Assembly: GCA_012719115.1 (NCBI GenBank)
Contig: JAAYAZ010000215.1
Span: 1 to 13,305, forward strand
DNA length: 13,305 bases
Source: Dehalococcoidales bacterium
GTDB taxonomy: Bacteria; Chloroflexota; Dehalococcoidia; Dehalococcoidales; UBA5627
Reading direction: 5' to 3'
Shown here: positions 12,341 to 13,305 of the stretch, piece after piece
Position numbering within the stretch: position 1 is the stretch's first letter
Layout: each line of letters begins with the position of its first letter
Notes under the pieces: generated by a model
What the model was told of the DNA's origin: nothing
The model's input: only the letters and a program-made list of their open reading frames with translations
Database searches by the model: none
Program-made: the position numbers and the translations under genes

Positions 12341-13305
12341 ATGGAACTGACTCCGGAAGAAAGGCGCCGCATATATGAAGAGGAAAAAGCACGCATAGAA
12401 GCGGAGAAACAGGAAGAAAAAACGGAAGATATTCCGAGCCTTAATCTTCCGCAGAATGTTGCCTGCACCTTGTGTTACGCGCTTTTTTGGATTAGCGGTA
12501 TTATATTTCTTGTATTGGAAAAGAAAGACAAAGCCGTCAATTTCCATGCCATCCAATCCATTGTTTTATTCGGCGGGCTGGCTGTACTGAGCGCCTGCTT
12601 GAGCTGGATCCCTCATGCCGGAGCGTTTTTCGGCGCCGTTATCGGTATTCTGGTATTTGTCTTCTGGATAGTGCTGATGGTTAAAGCCTACCTGGGCGAG
12701 CATTATAAAGTGCCTCTTGCAGGAGATATTGCCGAGGCGATTCACCGGTCGGTCTGGAAATCCGATACTGCTGCCGATTCTTCCGCAGAAAGTACGGACG
12801 ATACCAAACGGCAAGTAAAGGAAGATTTTAGCGCATCGGTTTCGCAGAAAGCCGATGATTTCGGTAAAAAAGTTGACGATTATTTTAACCGCACTCGTAC
12901 CGGCAGAATCATCGGTTACAGTTTCGCCATATTCTGGAACATAGTATTGATAATTTTCTTTTCTTTGTTTTATCAATATATAGCATGGTACTCGGTGGGG
13001 GATGATGGCAGCCTGACCATTGCGCCATTATTGACCTCGGATTTTTTGTCATGGATGCCGGTCTTGATAACATCGCTATCGATTTGTATTGTTGCCAATA
13101 TCGTATTGATTGTCTATGACAGGTACTGGTTCCGTGAAGCGGTGCAGATACTATTGGAGATAATCGGAATGGCGGTGGTAATCTATCTGATAATCATATT
13201 CCCGTTCGATTTCAGCGTTATTCCGAACGCCGTGGCTGCCGAAATGCTGCCTACTGTAACTAAAGCAGTTCTGATATTTGTATCTGTTGCCTTTGGGGTC
13301 AGCGC
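12341..13305 (+). CDS. DUF4870-like multi-spanning membrane protein (3' partial)
   Basis: ATG 12341, with AGGAG (12329-12333) 7 bases upstream, opens a frame that continues past the right edge (321 residues visible). The N-terminus is a charged helix, LTPEERRRIYEEEKARIEAE (3-22). Next is a DUF4870/Tic20-like block (about 39-133) with three hydrophobic segments, the characteristic loop EKKDKAVNFHAIQSI (60-74), and then a link to KAYLGEHYKVPLAGDIAEAI. A polar, Asp/Lys-rich linker (about 138-187) follows, then at least four more helices (191-213, 236-257, 265-287, 305-320). DUF4870 proteins are usually about 100-130 residues and of unknown function, so this is an enlarged version with a second membrane domain that I do not recognise. 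It is divergent from the 5TMR gene with a shared promoter zone. Confidence 0.8.
   Translation, partial: MELTPEERRRIYEEEKARIEAEKQEEKTEDIPSLNLPQNVACTLCYALFWISGIIFLVLEKKDKAVNFHAIQSIVLFGGLAVLSACLSWIPHAGAFFGAVIGILVFVFWIVLMVKAYLGEHYKVPLAGDIAEAIHRSVWKSDTAADSSAESTDDTKRQVKEDFSASVSQKADDFGKKVDDYFNRTRTGRIIGYSFAIFWNIVLIIFFSLFYQYIAWYSVGDDGSLTIAPLLTSDFLSWMPVLITSLSICIVANIVLIVYDRYWFREAVQILLEIIGMAVVIYLIIIFPFDFSVIPNAVAAEMLPTVTKAVLIFVSVAFGVS

Noticed and set aside
12239..12976. Minus-strand open frames of 105 and 136 codons under the DUF4870-like gene
   Set aside because: They have odd composition and no ribosome sites, and lie opposite a frame with clear membrane-protein features and AGGAG; they are antisense shadows.

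Overview
The window reads as a chromosomal segment of a free-living anaerobic bacterium of the Dehalococcoidia type (phylum Chloroflexota). This is an inference. It rests on a moderate base composition, the order metallophosphoesterase-rsmA-ispE-plsY, small MBL-fold and zincin-like proteins of kinds common in that group, TTG/GTG starts, and a surface protein anchored by a C-terminal helix rather than LPXTG. No rRNA, tRNA, CRISPR array, transposase or phage gene was found. Most of the window is housekeeping.

Layout, left to right. (1) The 3' part of a surface protein with fibronectin-type modules and a C-terminal membrane anchor runs off the left edge. (2) A minus-strand MBL-fold hydrolase is divergent from a four-gene plus-strand operon: metallophosphoesterase, rsmA (16S rRNA dimethylase), ispE (isoprenoid precursor kinase) and plsY (acyl-phosphate glycerol-3-phosphate acyltransferase). 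Both divergent promoters sit so close to their start codons that the two mRNAs are probably leaderless. (3) A small AT-richer insert holds a Phd/YefM-like antitoxin and a RelE/ParE-like toxin. It has its own consensus-like promoter and an operator of four, perhaps five, tandem 12-bp units. (4) A minus-strand CCA-adding-type nucleotidyltransferase follows. (5) An approximately 310-bp gap carries one copy of a dispersed palindromic repeat of the kind that translates as 'CEERSDEAI'. (6) A plus-strand operon encodes an ABC ATPase, its ABC-2 permease and a diacylglycerol-kinase-family lipid kinase. (7) A minus-strand dCTP deaminase/dUTPase-family gene comes next. (8) A 450-bp gap that looks empty contains a well-signalled gene for a 29-residue hydrophobic peptide (extended -10 promoter, GGAGGG Shine-Dalgarno) ending in a lipobox-like L-V-S-C. 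(9) A plus-strand zinc-ribbon protein faces a minus-strand pair: a stand-alone 5TMR_LYT-type membrane domain and a minimal zincin metallopeptidase. (10) A divergent DUF4870-like multi-spanning membrane protein runs off the right edge. Its promoter overlaps the promoter of the 5TMR gene at the -35 boxes.

Functionally the genes cover cell-envelope lipid synthesis (ispE, plsY, lipid kinase), RNA maturation (rsmA, cca), nucleotide hygiene (dcd/dut), transport, and a set of poorly characterised membrane and zinc proteins. All four convergent gene junctions are very tight, from a 4-bp overlap to a 31-bp gap, and none shows a convincing intrinsic terminator. The candidates for something undescribed are the phased TA operator with an unusually long antitoxin, the lipobox-ending micropeptide, and the 5TMR/zincin/DUF4870 divergent cluster.
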